Below are positions 23,516-34,638 of a DNA stretch of 64,000 nucleotides, in pieces. The position numbers and the translations under genes are program-made. The notes beneath the pieces were generated by a model. It was not told the origin of the DNA. It saw only the letters and a list, made by a program, of their open reading frames with translations, and made no database searches. The DNA is taken from assembly GCA_959347315.1 (NCBI GenBank), contig OY365810.1, forward strand, positions 30,522,734-30,586,733, written 5' to 3'. The DNA is from Bimastos eiseni (lineage: Eukaryota > Annelida > Clitellata > Crassiclitellata > Lumbricidae). How positions within the stretch are numbered: the stretch's first letter is position 1; every line of letters starts with the position of its first letter.

Positions 23516-25384
23516 TTAGATGGTGATGTTTAATCAAATTTATTGAAGATTCTATTTACAGCTCAATCAAATGCCAGTTGTTATATTCATGAATGTCACT
23601 CTCATACATGTATATAAGTGCATTTTTATGTATACACACAAGTGAGAACTCAAGCAGTACCAGTCCCAAGCCTGGATAAAGGAGGAGGGCGACGCTAATG
23701 ATCTTTGTTATCACAACTTGTCGTTAAACTGCAACAACCACCACCACCACACACATGTGCAGTTTTTAGATGCAAATATGCACTATACATTTATCCTTCT
23801 ATGTGGTATCTGCATATATGATTGCTTACGTACATGCACACATAATATGTGATTTATTCTGGTAACACTGGTCTCCATCACATCAGCACATTTACCAGTT
23901 CCTAATTCAAAATCCATTACAACATTGCACGGTTAAAAACTGCAACAAAAGGCACAATTTCCGGATGTCACGGACTCTTTAGAATCCGAGATGACGCGGT
24001 TGCCGCCGAATGCCTCGTAGTATTGTGTCAACCTTTTATCGTTGCATATTGACATCGTAGGTGAAATTGCGTGCGCATGGTCTCCTAGCAACGTAGAGGA
24101 GAAGACGAATGTCCCTTTCGATTTGAAACTCTTCCATTTCTGCCATCCAGACAAATGGATGTCTCTGTTGTCACTGAAAGACTTCCTGATTCGTCTGATG
24201 AATAATTTTCTCGTGTACCAAATCCGAATCATATGAGATTCTTTTGCGGCGACGGCGAACAAGGGCACGCCTCCGTACGATGGTTCCCCGCTAATCCCAC
24301 AATTCCGTCCGTCCGTCCGCCGACGTTCCTTTGATGGCCCCTCGGTAGTAATCGATGATTACGAATCTGTGTTCGTCTGCTGGCGTATCGTCGCTTGTGT
24401 TGCGATCCGTGGTCGGCTCATCTGTTCGTTTTTTCCACGTGAGCCCCTTGTGTCGTTGATCCATAATGTGTTCTTTGAGATGCATACATCGCACAGTCTC
24501 CATCTAACATCAATATTTCATGAGCTCGCTCTTGGGCTCCACCCTGCCTGGTAGCTGCTGCCCTCTTTTATCTCACTGTGCTGCTGCTGCCTGTGTACGT
24601 TTCCTATAGGCTACTACTCGACTGTAAGTGACTTCTTTCATCCATGATTTCCTTGAACTCTGTGTAGCAGTGACTATTTTCGGCCTCGTACTTATTTATT
24701 GGTTTCGTTATTAGATTCATAACTGATGTGAGCTCTGGTCACTTACATTCAAAACATTAAAGCGGGGCAGGAGTCGAAGATTTGTGAACATACTTTGACA
24801 ATCTTTGCGATTATGCGGTTGAAACTCCTCGCAGCCTGTGTAGTCTGTAGCTTCCTGGAATAGCTTCTTGTCGTTTGTCATTGCAGTGCAATACATATCA
24901 TAAAGCTTGATTTATAATACAGATGATTATAGATGTGGATATTAAAGATGTCATATATATATATATATATTTATATATAATGCACATTTTATCAAATTAG
25001 TGTCTTTCCTAAGTAGACAGCCTGGTCTGGTCCCTCAATGTTGCTGTGTGGATCTGGGTATAGTCTGGCTGTCCGTCTTTGTTTTGATGCTTCTAAGGGT
25101 GATAGAGTGAAATGGAGACAGAGCTTTAAGTGTTGTAATCCCGCCTTCTCTTTGATCTTCTGAGGAGCATTGGGGGAGGAAAGGGAAGGAGAGGCAAACA
25201 TTGGTTATGTTCTTTCCATGGCTCCCAAATAGCTACTGCCATACTCGCCTTCTTCTTCTTTTCATGATTGCCTCTTTCCCTCCACCCTTCCTTACCTCCA
25301 AACACCAGATTTAAAGCTTAAGCTCTATGAAATGAATCCAGATAGTCATAATATTTTCTCTAATAAATGTATTGCCTGCAATAC

Positions 25385-25760
25385 TATTTCATGTATACTG
25401 TGTATTACATTATAATTATATATATATATATACAAATATATATATATGTTTCTGTGTGTATGGGTGTATATATAGATGTATATATATAATATATATATGT
25501 GCAATGTATATATAGTAACTTCACCTAGTTCACCTGTTAGCTGTTTGAGAAAATCAATCTTATGCAAGTAGATGTTCTAATATTCTCAGATCCTTCATTC
25601 TTCTTTTCTATTATTACAGTGTCTGTGTCTTTTGTTGAAAGTCAATGATATGATAAAACTGCATATATATTATATATTATATATAACATATGATATATAT
25701 ATGTATATATTTACATGTGATAACATGGCCATAATATATATATGTACTGCATATACTGGG
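25385..25760. repeat. TA-rich microsatellites
   Basis: Several TATATA/TGTATA blocks at 25415-25515 and 25660-25750 separated by unique AT-rich sequence. Confidence 0.85.
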
Positions 25761-26164
25761 TAGATAATAGATATGTAGTTATTCATAGATTATCAGAGGT
25801 GTATTGATGATAATTAGATGCCCTGCATCAAACGTCTTTTATGGTTTCTCTTTTTTCTTTAATCTATGCTCGTTAATCCCATTACATCTGAACAGTCAGT
25901 CTAGATTTGTGTTGTCTTTTAATTAATATTTGTTTTTTTCTTTTTGATGTAATAAATAATTTTTTTATTTGTGTATTATTTATTTGCAAATTTATTATTT
26001 ATGATTTTGATTGGACAAGTGTCTAATGCATGAAGTATCAAATGATGGTGCTCCAAAGTTAATCCTTAATCAAATCAATATCCAGATGATCAGTGTGTAT
26101 AGCAGCAAGGCAGCATATATCATAATGGATACATCAATGGTGTTGGAGTGCTGGCTATTCATTC

Positions 26165-26335
26165 ATTCATTTCAAACATTTATATAGCACCTCTTCGAGC
26201 GAAACTGCTCATTGGTGCTGCCAGCCCAGCCACGGCTAAAAAGAAATGGCTTTTATCAGTTTGTAAAAGGTAGAAAGGTCATTGAAGACGGAGGGCAACT
26301 GGGAGCCCATTCCTGATGGATGGACCAACCACCGG
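26165..26335 (-). mobile_element. LINE/SINE-type 3' tail, minus strand
   Basis: ATTCATTCATTT, then ACATTTATATAGCACCTCTT, and a body ending GGAGGGCAACTGGGAGCCCA. Same end and tail type as 21881. Confidence 0.55.
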
Positions 26336-26644
26336 TTATTATTATTTTGTTATGTGTTACTTTATTATAAATACGTTACTGTTGATGGAGCATTATATGT
26401 TCTCACGTGTTTGTGTTTCATATCGTTTTTTTCGTCAAGCAGTGGCAATTATTTAGAAAAAGGTGGTTAACCGTTGGAGGAAAGAAAATTGGCGGTTCAT
26501 CGGTTGCGGTGTATATTACTCGTCAGTTGGTGGTTATTGCACATTTGGAACTGCTTTACAGTCTTATGCTGGCTCCACTTATATCAACAGCTGTGCTGAG
26601 CTGGGTTGAGTTCTCTGGTGCTAGTTTTCTTTTGGATGTTTCTT

Positions 26645-26672
26645 GATAGGGTTATGTGTGTGTGTTTGTGTT

Positions 26673-26704
<32 letters not shown>

Positions 26705-26960
26705 CCCACTATGCCTGCATGTATGCATTTGTGTGTGTGTGCATGTATGCATGTATGTTGGTTTTCTGATGCTAGTTTTCTTTTAGATGTTACATGATGG
26801 AGCTATGTATGTATGCAAGTATGTATGTATATGTGTTTGTATGTATGTCAGTTTTCTGATGCTGGTTTTTTAAAAATGTTTTATGATGGGGTTTATGTAT
26901 GTATGTATCTATGTATGTATTTGTGTATATGCAAGGTTGTATGTGTGTGTATATATGTCA
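26645..26960. repeat. TG and TATG microsatellites with an intervening repeated phrase
   Basis: TG and TATG runs. The phrase GTTTTCTGATGCTAGTTTTC and variants occurs three times (near 26617, 26761 and 26850), suggesting duplication of a larger unit. Confidence 0.8.
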
Positions 26961-27535
26961 GACCCTTAGCCAGCCAGCTGTCCGATCGTCCTTTGGACGG
27001 GTGGAAATTATTTTGGACGGGTCATAAATTGTGCATGAACGTGATTGGATGGTTGCTGAGAGAAAGACGGTTCATCATTGTTGAGAAATGGCTTCTGCTA
27101 AATGTGATATAACATCTAATCCATTTCCTGCCATCGTCTGAAGTTAACAGATTGTTGTTTGTGTCTTTGTATGTAAAAACAAAACTGTTATAAATGTAAT
27201 AAAAACCCATAGATTATTCAGTCTAGGGTGTAGGGTGGGGGCATTGCCGTCGGACTCATATAATGTTCCAGCTTCCATCGTTTGAGACTGTGTTCGCTCA
27301 TGACCGCAAGTGGTCCCAATTTCAAAGTTTTGATGCTTTTGGATGCCCGACTTATATTTTTGGCTAAGGGCCTGATGTATGTATGTGTGTATTGTATTAT
27401 ATTAGTAAAAGGTTTACTTTATTATGCTGTATATAAATAATATTTGCATATAAACAAGGGATGTTTATATCCATATATTATGTGTATGCATGTGTATTGT
27501 GGATGCATGTTTATGTCTGTATATGTATGTTTATA

Positions 27536-27638
27536 TATACCTGTGTGTGTGTGTGTGCGCATGTGTGTGTGTGTTTGTGTGAGTGTGTGTGTGAGTGAGT
27601 GTGCGTGTGTGTATGTGTGTGTGCATGTGTGTGTGTGT

Positions 27639-27690
<52 letters not shown>
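27536..27690. repeat. TG dinucleotide microsatellite
   Basis: About 150 bases of (TG)n with GAG and GCA interruptions. Such tracts can form Z-DNA. Confidence 0.95.
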
Positions 27691-27691
<1 letters not shown>

Positions 27692-27891
27692 ATCATGCTC
27701 ATATTTGTGCATGCGTATCTGAGCAGTTACGCAATGCAATTCAAAGGCTGCTAAAAGCTGCTGTGTAAATTGTGTTCATTTAGATCGATGGTTGCCATCC
27801 ATTTCTGCCTCTGATCTTACGACCTGTGTTAACAGAGTGCTTGCTGCCCTGCCCCTGGATGATAACCGTTGCCACGTTTTCTTGTTTTCAG

Positions 27892-27982
27892 ATCATATCG
27901 TCATGACGCTGTCTCTCGTGTCACATGGTCAGGACTTCCTCTCAACGAACTTCACATTCTTCGACTGCTCTCTTCACTCAAC
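27892..27982 (+). CDS. PLXNA: Plexin exon d: strand leading into PSI2
   Basis: Acceptor ttgttttcag, donor gtaaat. The phase 1 junction with exon c makes an Asp codon. It reads DHIVMTLSLVSHGQDFLSTN, then FTFFDCSLHST, the strand that enters PSI2. It ends two bases into a codon. The next intron (27983-30278) contains a GC-richer patch at 28540-28960, a minus-strand SINE at 29222-29492 and no gene I accept. Confidence 0.93.
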
Positions 27983-29221
27983 GTAAATATACTTTAAAAT
28001 AAATCAACTATTGAATACATACACTTCACACGATTATTTAAAAAAAATTATGTTCCATATCCAGATATTGCATGACAATTGTTGTGTAAGACATCGCTGT
28101 TATTTGACCAGAATGTATCAACGGCATTAGTTATGCATGACTATGAATGTCGCTTGAAACCAGACACTGCTGCAGACATGTGTTTTTAGATAAACCTGAA
28201 TGATGGGAACCACAATTTTTTTGCCATGAGATCAGACAGTTTATGTATGCAAGCGTTACAGACAGTAGTGTCTGCAGATGTTACTTTAACTAGTGAACTT
28301 AGGTATAGACGTCATGTGCATTATTTTACATATATTACGAATGACATTTCGCATGTATATTCCCAGTTGCCTCATTCCGTAGATATGCAAGATAATCGCA
28401 CATGAGTGATGAATGATATTTATGAACCAGACATAAGGAGTCTTTCGCAAGAGAACTGGGAGTTTAAAAGTACCACACTGGGTCGGAAGGAGTAGGAGGG
28501 TGTGCTTGGTGGTCAGCGGTGGCTTACTTACAATCGTATATCCATGGGGCGACCACGAGATGGCGATGATTATGATGAGGAAGAGGAGGAGGGGAGGCTC
28601 TTGGTGATCCATCATCCCCGGTGACCGGTCGGTAACCGACGCCTGACAGGCAGAGACTGGCGATACTACTGACTGTGCATATGAAAGCTGCGTGGTTTTT
28701 GTTGTTGTTGCCGATATTAATAAAGTTCCCTTAGCCGTCGATGCTGCCGCCATCGCTGATATTAATCTGCCACCCCGCTTTGCCGATATTAGTCTGGTAC
28801 CGTGCTCGCTCGGAGACGTATTCATTCGTCTTCCTGTCGATTGATTTTCCGTCATTGCTGATGCTGGTGACATGTCAAACGATAGGTGTCGTCCTACGTG
28901 ACGCGCCTTGTGACGGTCTGCGTGACAGCTAAAACACAGCCACCAGTGCGGGTGTCGGATTCCAGTAATTGGATTCGTCTTCTGCCATTTACCCTCTGCT
29001 TCCATCCTTGCAGTTCCTCAGCATCTAAGAATAGGGTACTGTGGTGGCCATGGTGGGGTCGAGCGCTGTGAGCCACGGAGTAACTTCAGATGCTGCTGAA
29101 AGTGGAATAATTTCTATTGACGTCGGATTTGTCGTACAATTTACTAACTCGATTAAACCAGCAGAAACCTGGAATGATCTAGGAAGTTGTTATTTTGGTA
29201 ATAAGAAGGAGAAGTAGAGCA

Positions 29222-29492
29222 ATCCCGTTTATTGACCTTCAGAGGCAGCCATGGTTATGAAGTGTTTGCGACTTCATTTTCTTATCCTCTGCTTATGACG
29301 ATGGGTGTCTAGTCCTCTCCTCGGTCGTCTTATATTCCCACCAACAGTGTGCAGTAAGTGTACTCATTAGAGCTGAGTTGGCCGCTAGGGGGTGCAGGTG
29401 GAGCAGAAATATAAAAATATGTCTACCCTAGCAGGGATTTGAACCCCTGACCTCTTGGTTGACAGTTCAGAACACTTACCACTAGACTACTG
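29222..29492 (-). mobile_element. tRNA-derived SINE, family A, minus strand
   Basis: Reads GGCAGCCATGGTTATGAAGT, then CTAGTCCTCTCCTCGGTCG, TTCCCACCAACAGTGTGCAG, GGGATTTGAACCCCTGACCT and CTTACCACTAGACTAC on the + strand, a complete reversed family A copy with the best-preserved B box. Confidence 0.75.
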
Positions 29493-30278
29493 TGCAATTC
29501 GTTTTGTCACAAAAATGATTGTTTGGGCAGTGATTGTGTTTTATAGATGCCATTGCAAATGTGCATGTGTTGATTGCTACATGCATGCACAGCATTGCAC
29601 ATTTTGCAACAAATGCATAAGACACAGAATGTTCTACAGGAGTTTGAGATAAACAAACAAACAAACAGCAAACGAAACAAACTAACAACATGGGCAAATG
29701 TATTCATTCATTCATTCATACATGCATGTGATTAAGTATAAATAAAAATGGAGCAATAAAAAGAATGCAGAAAACGCTGGAATTTTTTTCTGAGCATAGT
29801 ATTTATTGCTGTTATGATTTCTATGTGGAGTAGAGCTATGAGGTGACAGATGTCTGGCTGAATCGTGAATGGTGAGATACTGTTGAAATGAAAATTTTCA
29901 CCAGTCTTATCTGAGACAAGCATTTCCTGCAAGTGTTTATCCTCTTCTGTCAACTTGAACCCCAAGGTCAATGCAGACTCGGCACAGCTTCCTTACAGCA
30001 TGAATCACTGTAACGGGAATTCTCTTCTAGCATTGCATGCCTCAGATTGTGTAAACACCCTAAATGAAATAAAACCGAGCTTCCTGTAAAAAACGGGAAA
30101 AACCTGCTTCATGCAATCTTGTTATTGCTTGGACTCTTTTCTTCAAGGAGGGTCTGATGTTGTTGGATGCAGATGGCTGCAGTGTGTTTTCTTTAACTTG
30201 ATCGACTGAGATGTGTAATAGAAGGTGTGGCATCTGATTGCATGTGTGTGCTGTATGCTGTTCTTTCTTATGATGCAG

Positions 30279-30390
30279 ATGTACGAGGTGTACCAGCAGT
30301 GACTTTCCATGTACCTGGTGTGTTGAGAATCACCGTTGTACAGGCAACAAGGAGGAATGTCTGGCCGACGTCCTTGTCACGGGGCGACGA
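30279..30390 (+). CDS. PLXNA: Plexin exon e: PSI2
   Basis: Acceptor tgatgcag, donor gtaagt. Reads CTRCTSSDFPCTWCVENHRC, then EECLADV, with the PSI cysteine spacing C..C....PC.WC....C. It ends in phase 0. The 327-bp intron that follows is mostly a CTGT/CCTG tetranucleotide tract (30418-30645). Confidence 0.95.
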
Positions 30391-30417
30391 GTAAGTCCTC
30401 AAATACATGACAGCCCT

Positions 30418-30590
30418 GCCTGCCTACCCTCCCGCCCGCCCGCCCGTCAGTCTGACTGTCTGTCTGTCTACAGGCCTTCCTGCCTGCCTTCCTGCCTATC
30501 TGACTGCTTGCCAGCTTGTTTGTCTGTCTGCATGTTTGTCTGCCTTCTTGTTTGTCTGCCTATCTGCATGTTTGCCTGTCTGCTTGAATG

Positions 30591-30635
<45 letters not shown>

Positions 30636-30645
30636 GCATATATCT
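30418..30645. repeat. CCTG/CTGT tetranucleotide tract filling a short plexin intron
   Basis: Occupies most of the 327-bp intron between the PSI2 exon and the next exon, ending in a pure CTGT run. Confidence 0.92.
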
Positions 30646-30717
30646 ATTCATTTCTTTTCTGGCTCTGTTTCTTTGTATCTGAAGCCGGCATTCAATTCTT
30701 AATGAATTTCTTTCCAG

Positions 30718-30846
30718 GTTCGAGGAAGAAGTGACATGCCTGGCCCAACCTATTGTCCACGAATTGAAACAGACGGGAACTCATCAGAGATCCTTATATC
30801 CTCAGGGTCAGAGATCAGCCTCAAGGTCATGGCCGTTCATCTGCAG
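30718..30846 (+). CDS. PLXNA: Plexin exon f: post-PSI2 segment, GC donor
   Basis: Acceptor tttccag. Reads GPTYCPRIE and then SSEILISSGSEISLKVMAVH, the FCP.I.....EIL(V/I)PSG pattern of plexins. The exon ends CTGCAG and the intron starts gcaagt, a GC-AG donor. No nearby GT donor keeps the frame with the next exon. The intron is only 179 bp (30847-31025). Confidence 0.9.
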
Positions 30847-31025
30847 GCAAGTCACGCATCGGTTGAGTATTTTGACAGTTCAGTTTATGGTTGTAGGTCT
30901 TTCTATAATATATATGGTTTAACAGACAATATTATAGTGTTGTGTGTTTTAGCTTTTTTGTGACGGGGTTTGAACTGCTTGGCTAAGATTTTCTATTTCT
31001 GGGTTTGTGCTACGGGTTGTTTTAG

Positions 31026-31139
31026 GAATTTCAGTCGATGTTTAAATGTTATTTCAACTTCAACCGTGGAGAGGAGAGAAATGCTCGTTTGCGCCAAGAT
31101 GTCCGTGGGAATACATTCATAGAATGCGACCCAGTTCTC
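31026..31139 (+). CDS. PLXNA: Plexin exon g: second hybrid module, part 1
   Basis: Acceptor tgttttag, donor gttagt, phase 0 at both ends (38 codons). Reads EFQSMFKCYFNFNRGEERNA, then NTFIECDPVL, which resembles the F.C.F.(I/V)EG....V.A....I.C sequence between PSI2 and PSI3. The next intron (31140-32350) is AT-rich; no transposon could be delimited in it. Confidence 0.92.
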
Positions 31140-32350
31140 GTTAGTATTCTCAATCGTTGTGTAGTAGCTTCTCCGTCTTTTGACATATCCTTTGTCTGCC
31201 TCATTCTTTCTCTGTCTGTTTCATTGTCACTCATTCACTCTTTGTACTTCTTTCCTGTCTGTCCTCTAGACATACATGTCAACCTGTAGCTGACTTTTGC
31301 CATAGTTAGGAATAAATTGCTAAAGCCACCGTGCTTTTTGTGTTGGCATAAAATTTTGGATTCAATTCAGTGAAATTGGTGGGTTTGAATTGGAACCTGT
31401 TGCTGTAGGCAAGCCATTCATCTAACATCATGTAGGACTATGCTAGGCAGACTATTGTAAGCCTATGACAGTTTCTATTTATTCTGTTAGTTCGTTGGTG
31501 TCACTCATGTTTAAGCTTAAGACTCACTTCCAGTACTGTATCAAAGGCGGTGCCAGCGGTGTGGTGGCACAGGGCGCAAATATAGAAATGGCGTAAATTT
31601 CAGGATGGAATGACTTTAATTATTCCAAGATGTCATTCTTTAGTGAAATATGGTATTATTTTTATTCATAGATATAAACTAAAACTAAAGTTGAAAAGTG
31701 CAGCTAAGAAAGTGTTTTGATGGCTCTTACATCCTGTGAGGTTACATAGTAATAGTAATGAAACATTTACATTTTATATTACATTATAATGCATCATTTA
31801 TCTTTATTTTGTTGATCTGTAGATCATTTTATTTAGTTTCTTTCAAGATACTTCTACCCAAAATGAGTTCTTTGATAAAACTGTCTGTTTATTAATAAAT
31901 TTTATATTATATTTGATATTTAGATAGGCAGCAAAATGTGAGAGTGCAAGATTAGGCTAATACTAGGCCTATTCTAGGCACAGGGTGCAATTATAGCTTG
32001 GTACGGTGCTGCTCATCTCTTTCAACTTGCTTACCCACCATTTGTTAAAAGTTATAGTTTTCTGACCTGTTCAACGTAACGGTAAGGAAATGACTAATTT
32101 ACACAAGTACTGTCTTATAACTCGTATTATAATATGAATTTGGATATGCAGGGGTTTGCTAGGGCTGGGATCCAGAGTAACTTTAGGAGATGGCTTCAAT
32201 ATCAGGACTCAAAACTCGTTGTGCTGAGTTATTTGCCATGGCTTCTCAAAACAGCTTTATGAAAATGTTTCAGTGTAGACCCCTACTGGTTTTGGTTTCG
32301 ACTTAATGTAGAATGTGATCAAATGCATGTTTTTGGTTTTCTGTGTTTAG

Positions 32351-32450
32351 TTTCAGTACAGTGGATCCACTCATTACATCAATGTGCCATTCAGTATTCG
32401 ATGGGGAGAGTTGGCTCACAAAGCTCTTGATAATCCTCACAACTTACAAG
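32351..32450 (+). CDS. PLXNA: Plexin exon h: second hybrid module, part 2
   Basis: Acceptor tgtgtttag, donor gtctga. Reads FQYSGSTHYINVPFSIRWGE, then AHKALDNPHNLQ, the strand before PSI3 (plexins: F.Y......L.V.....W...LDNP.NL). It ends one base into a codon. The short intron (32451-32824) is AT-rich without recognised features. Confidence 0.92.
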
Positions 32451-32824
32451 GTCTGAACAGGCCAAATTAGTTAGCTTTGGTAAAAAAATTCATCTTAATT
32501 ATTTCTTAGTTACTAAGTAATTTCTTTTCCCATGAATGGATTAATATTGGCAATTGTGTAATTCAAGTTATATTGAAGTCAGCAATACCATAAAGACTGC
32601 AGGCCTTTTTGGATACATTTAAATGCTATATAGTCAGTTTATTTGGTTGTATTTTAATTTTTTTAATCAAATTTCATGGGTCTATGATAAATGTATTTTA
32701 CAGTTATGTTAGCTTGATACTTTAAGGACAAGCTGCATTAGTTTCAGTCACTTTAGTTCATGCTCGGTGTTAAAATGTTAAACATGGCCTTATATTATTG
32801 TCTGGCGATTCATTTGCTTTCTAG

Positions 32825-33000
32825 TGCGTGTGTTCAAGTGCAAGGAAATGGCGTCCAACTGTGGTCGGTGTCGTTCGATCGACATAAAGCACGGCTGTGG
32901 ATGGTGCAGTGGAGTACTATCCTGCACCACTCACGACCAGTGTCATCACGGACCGTGGCTGCAGAGGGACGAGACCTGTCCGGATCCTAGCATCACCATG
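32825..33000 (+). CDS. PLXNA: Plexin exon i: PSI3
   Basis: Acceptor tttctag, donor gtcagt. Reads VFKCKEMASNCGRCRSID, then HGCGWCSG, then DQCHHGPW and DETCPDPSITM, the third PSI domain running into the first residues of IPT1. It ends in phase 0. The next recognisable exon needs an incoming phase of two bases, so at least one exon is missing before 33967. Confidence 0.95.
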
Positions 33001-33131
33001 GTCAGTCATTCTCGGCCTTAGCCCCTGTCACTTGAAGATTTCAATGGCTGAACTTTATGCTTAGATTAGGTAGCTATGGATTTGCTTAAGACATTCTTCA
33101 GTTGTCAAATGCTGAGGCCTTGAGCTAGCTG

Positions 33132-33331
33132 NNNNNNNNNNNNNNNNNNNNNNNNNNNNNNNNNNNNNNNNNNNNNNNNNNNNNNNNNNNNNNNNNNNNN
33201 NNNNNNNNNNNNNNNNNNNNNNNNNNNNNNNNNNNNNNNNNNNNNNNNNNNNNNNNNNNNNNNNNNNNNNNNNNNNNNNNNNNNNNNNNNNNNNNNNNNN
33301 NNNNNNNNNNNNNNNNNNNNNNNNNNNNNNN
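33132..33331. other. Assembly gap (200 N) hiding an IPT1 exon
   Basis: A run of exactly 200 N. The flanks (33001-33131 and 33332-33966) contain no plexin exon, yet the first half of IPT1, expected as P..GP..GGT.LTI.G.NL, is absent and the phases on both sides (0 out, 2 needed in) do not match. The missing coding exon should therefore be in this gap. The true gap length may differ from 200. Confidence 0.85.
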
Positions 33332-33489
33332 TGCAATTCGACATCAGAATAAAAATAGTTTAGAATATGCTGTATGACTCTTTCGTTTGAACCCATTGTC
33401 TTGGAGCATTTGATTGCTCATTGTTGACTGTCAAAAGGTTTGGGCAATGTGTGTCTTGATTTCAATTCCTAAGTTCATCTTGCTAAGTT

Positions 33490-33660
33490 GACTGTTGTCT
33501 AGGCCTTAGACACCTTTAGAATTAAGTTGAAAGTGTTCCTGTTTTCCAAGCTGACTTTCTGTTTAGATTGTACGGCGCCCTTGTAGTGGTTAGGGCCACA
33601 TTTACGGCGCCTTATAAATCGTAGTTGTTGTTATTATTATTATTTATTATTATTATTAAT
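33490..33660 (+). mobile_element. LINE 3' end with terminal coding remnant
   Basis: The + strand encodes DTFRIKLKVFLFSKL just before a 3' UTR ending in GGCGCCTTATAAATC, followed by an ATT-type trinucleotide tail. The FK..LK.FLFS pattern and the TATAAAT end match the LINE at 38154. It lies 160 bases after the assembly gap. Confidence 0.7.
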
Positions 33661-33966
33661 GTTAATGAAAACAGTAGTTGTTGGTTTGCTTTTATTGTCT
33701 TTACACTTGAGCTGGACTTGTTCTATCTAGACACTGCACTTGTCGTTTTCTATGTTAATGTTTTTCATCTCTGTTTCCTTGAAGAACGTTTGCAATAAGT
33801 TCTCTTTGGGTATCTACTCAATATAGACATTTAGCCCATCAAAGTACAGTAGAAGTTTAATTTATGGCATGATAGTTGCAGCTGAGGAAGTAAATCTCTT
33901 TTTTGTATGTCTTTGCATAAAGAATTTTTTTAAATAGTAAAATTACTGCATTATTTCTTCTGTTAG

Positions 33967-34072
33967 GTTTGTTTGTGAAACGAGTCCATCGGAGAACCAG
34001 ACTACAGGACCGCTACTCGTCACCATTGCCAGCAAATTCACGGCTGTGTCACCATATGTCTTTTCTTATGTA
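33967..34072 (+). CDS. PLXNA: Plexin exon j: second half of IPT1
   Basis: Acceptor ctgttag, donor gtaaga. After one base it reads FVCETSPSENQTTGPLLVTI, then VSPYVFSYV, the C-terminal strands of an IPT/TIG repeat (I.C.T.......G.(V/L).V....... .F.YV). It starts by completing a codon from the exon hidden in the gap and ends in phase 0. Confidence 0.9.
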
Positions 34073-34318
34073 GTAAGAGTCTTTGATTCTGTGTTGGTAT
34101 ATGTGTATCTTGAGTATGTGGGAAATCTTTCAGTCTACCATTTAATGTGTATTGAAGTGTGTGTTCAACTGAGCGCTGAGTATTGACGAATACATTGTGA
34201 AGTGTTAGCCAATACATGTCAGAAGAGATTGATTCAATTGAAAGACAGATATTATATACACATTACTTTACCTTACATTATGCTTATATAAAGTTCCGTT
34301 CGTTTCGATTCATTACAG

Positions 34319-34638
34319 CGGCCATTTATTACGGGCTTCAGTCCGACGAGAGGCCCCCTGTCGGGTGGGACCCACCTGACCATACATGGCCATCATCTTG
34401 ATGCTGGATCGAGTGCGTCGATGGTCTTGTCAAACGGTTCGCTTGAGACTCGCTGTTCGTTTGTGCAGCGCCAGCGTCACAGTGCCACCTGTATCACTGC
34501 ACCGGCGCTGTTCCTTTACGAGGCTGACACGGTGTTGATGAGCATCGACGGTGCCCTTCCTACGCTGCTCGGTTCCAGGTTCCGGTTCGTCGAGGATCCA
34601 GTGATCGAGTTTGTGATGCCTGAGAAGAGTGTCTTCAG
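34319..34638 (+). CDS. PLXNA: Plexin exon k: IPT2 and start of IPT3
   Basis: Acceptor cattacag, donor gtacgg. This is the largest plexin exon here. It reads FITGFSPTRGPLSGGTHLTI, the canonical IPT opening (P..GPLSGGT.LTI.G..L), then CSFVQRQRHSATCITAP and FRFVEDPVIEFVMPEKS. It ends two bases into a codon. The following intron (34639-35684) carries a LINE tail near 34750 and a 462-bp MITE. Confidence 0.95.

Larger units (their letters stand above)
12153..27891. other. 15.7 kb plexin intron
   Basis: The largest intron in the window. It contains 13-bp, 20-bp and 15-bp minisatellites, CTGT-type tetranucleotide tracts, trinucleotide and TG/TATG repeats, SINE copies at 12288, 14250, 17225 and 23366, and LINE 3' tails at 15562, 21881, 22240 and 26165. 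GC-richer unique patches lie at roughly 13020-13450, 16460-16930, 19080-19480, 22430-22700, 22790-23060 and 24240-24430. I found no convincing nested gene on either strand. About 20100-21880 and 24440-25380 hold nothing recognised. Confidence 0.8.

Noticed and set aside
27422..27739. His/Thr-repeat open frame on the minus strand
   Set aside because: Reading of a (TG)n microsatellite.
28286..29005. 239-codon open frame on the minus strand
   Set aside because: Lies in a plexin intron, no recognisable domain, amino-acid pattern partly from short DNA repeats (LISA), and no splice or promoter context. Could be tested with transcripts, but not supported.
10097..29492. tRNA genes at the A/B-box matches
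   Set aside because: The matches lack proper cloverleaf pairing and recur with the same downstream body, so they are SINE heads rather than functional tRNA genes.
31535..32020. GGCACAGGGCGCAA and GGCACAGGGTGCAA as transposon termini
   Set aside because: They are in direct, not inverted, orientation and no target duplication was seen.
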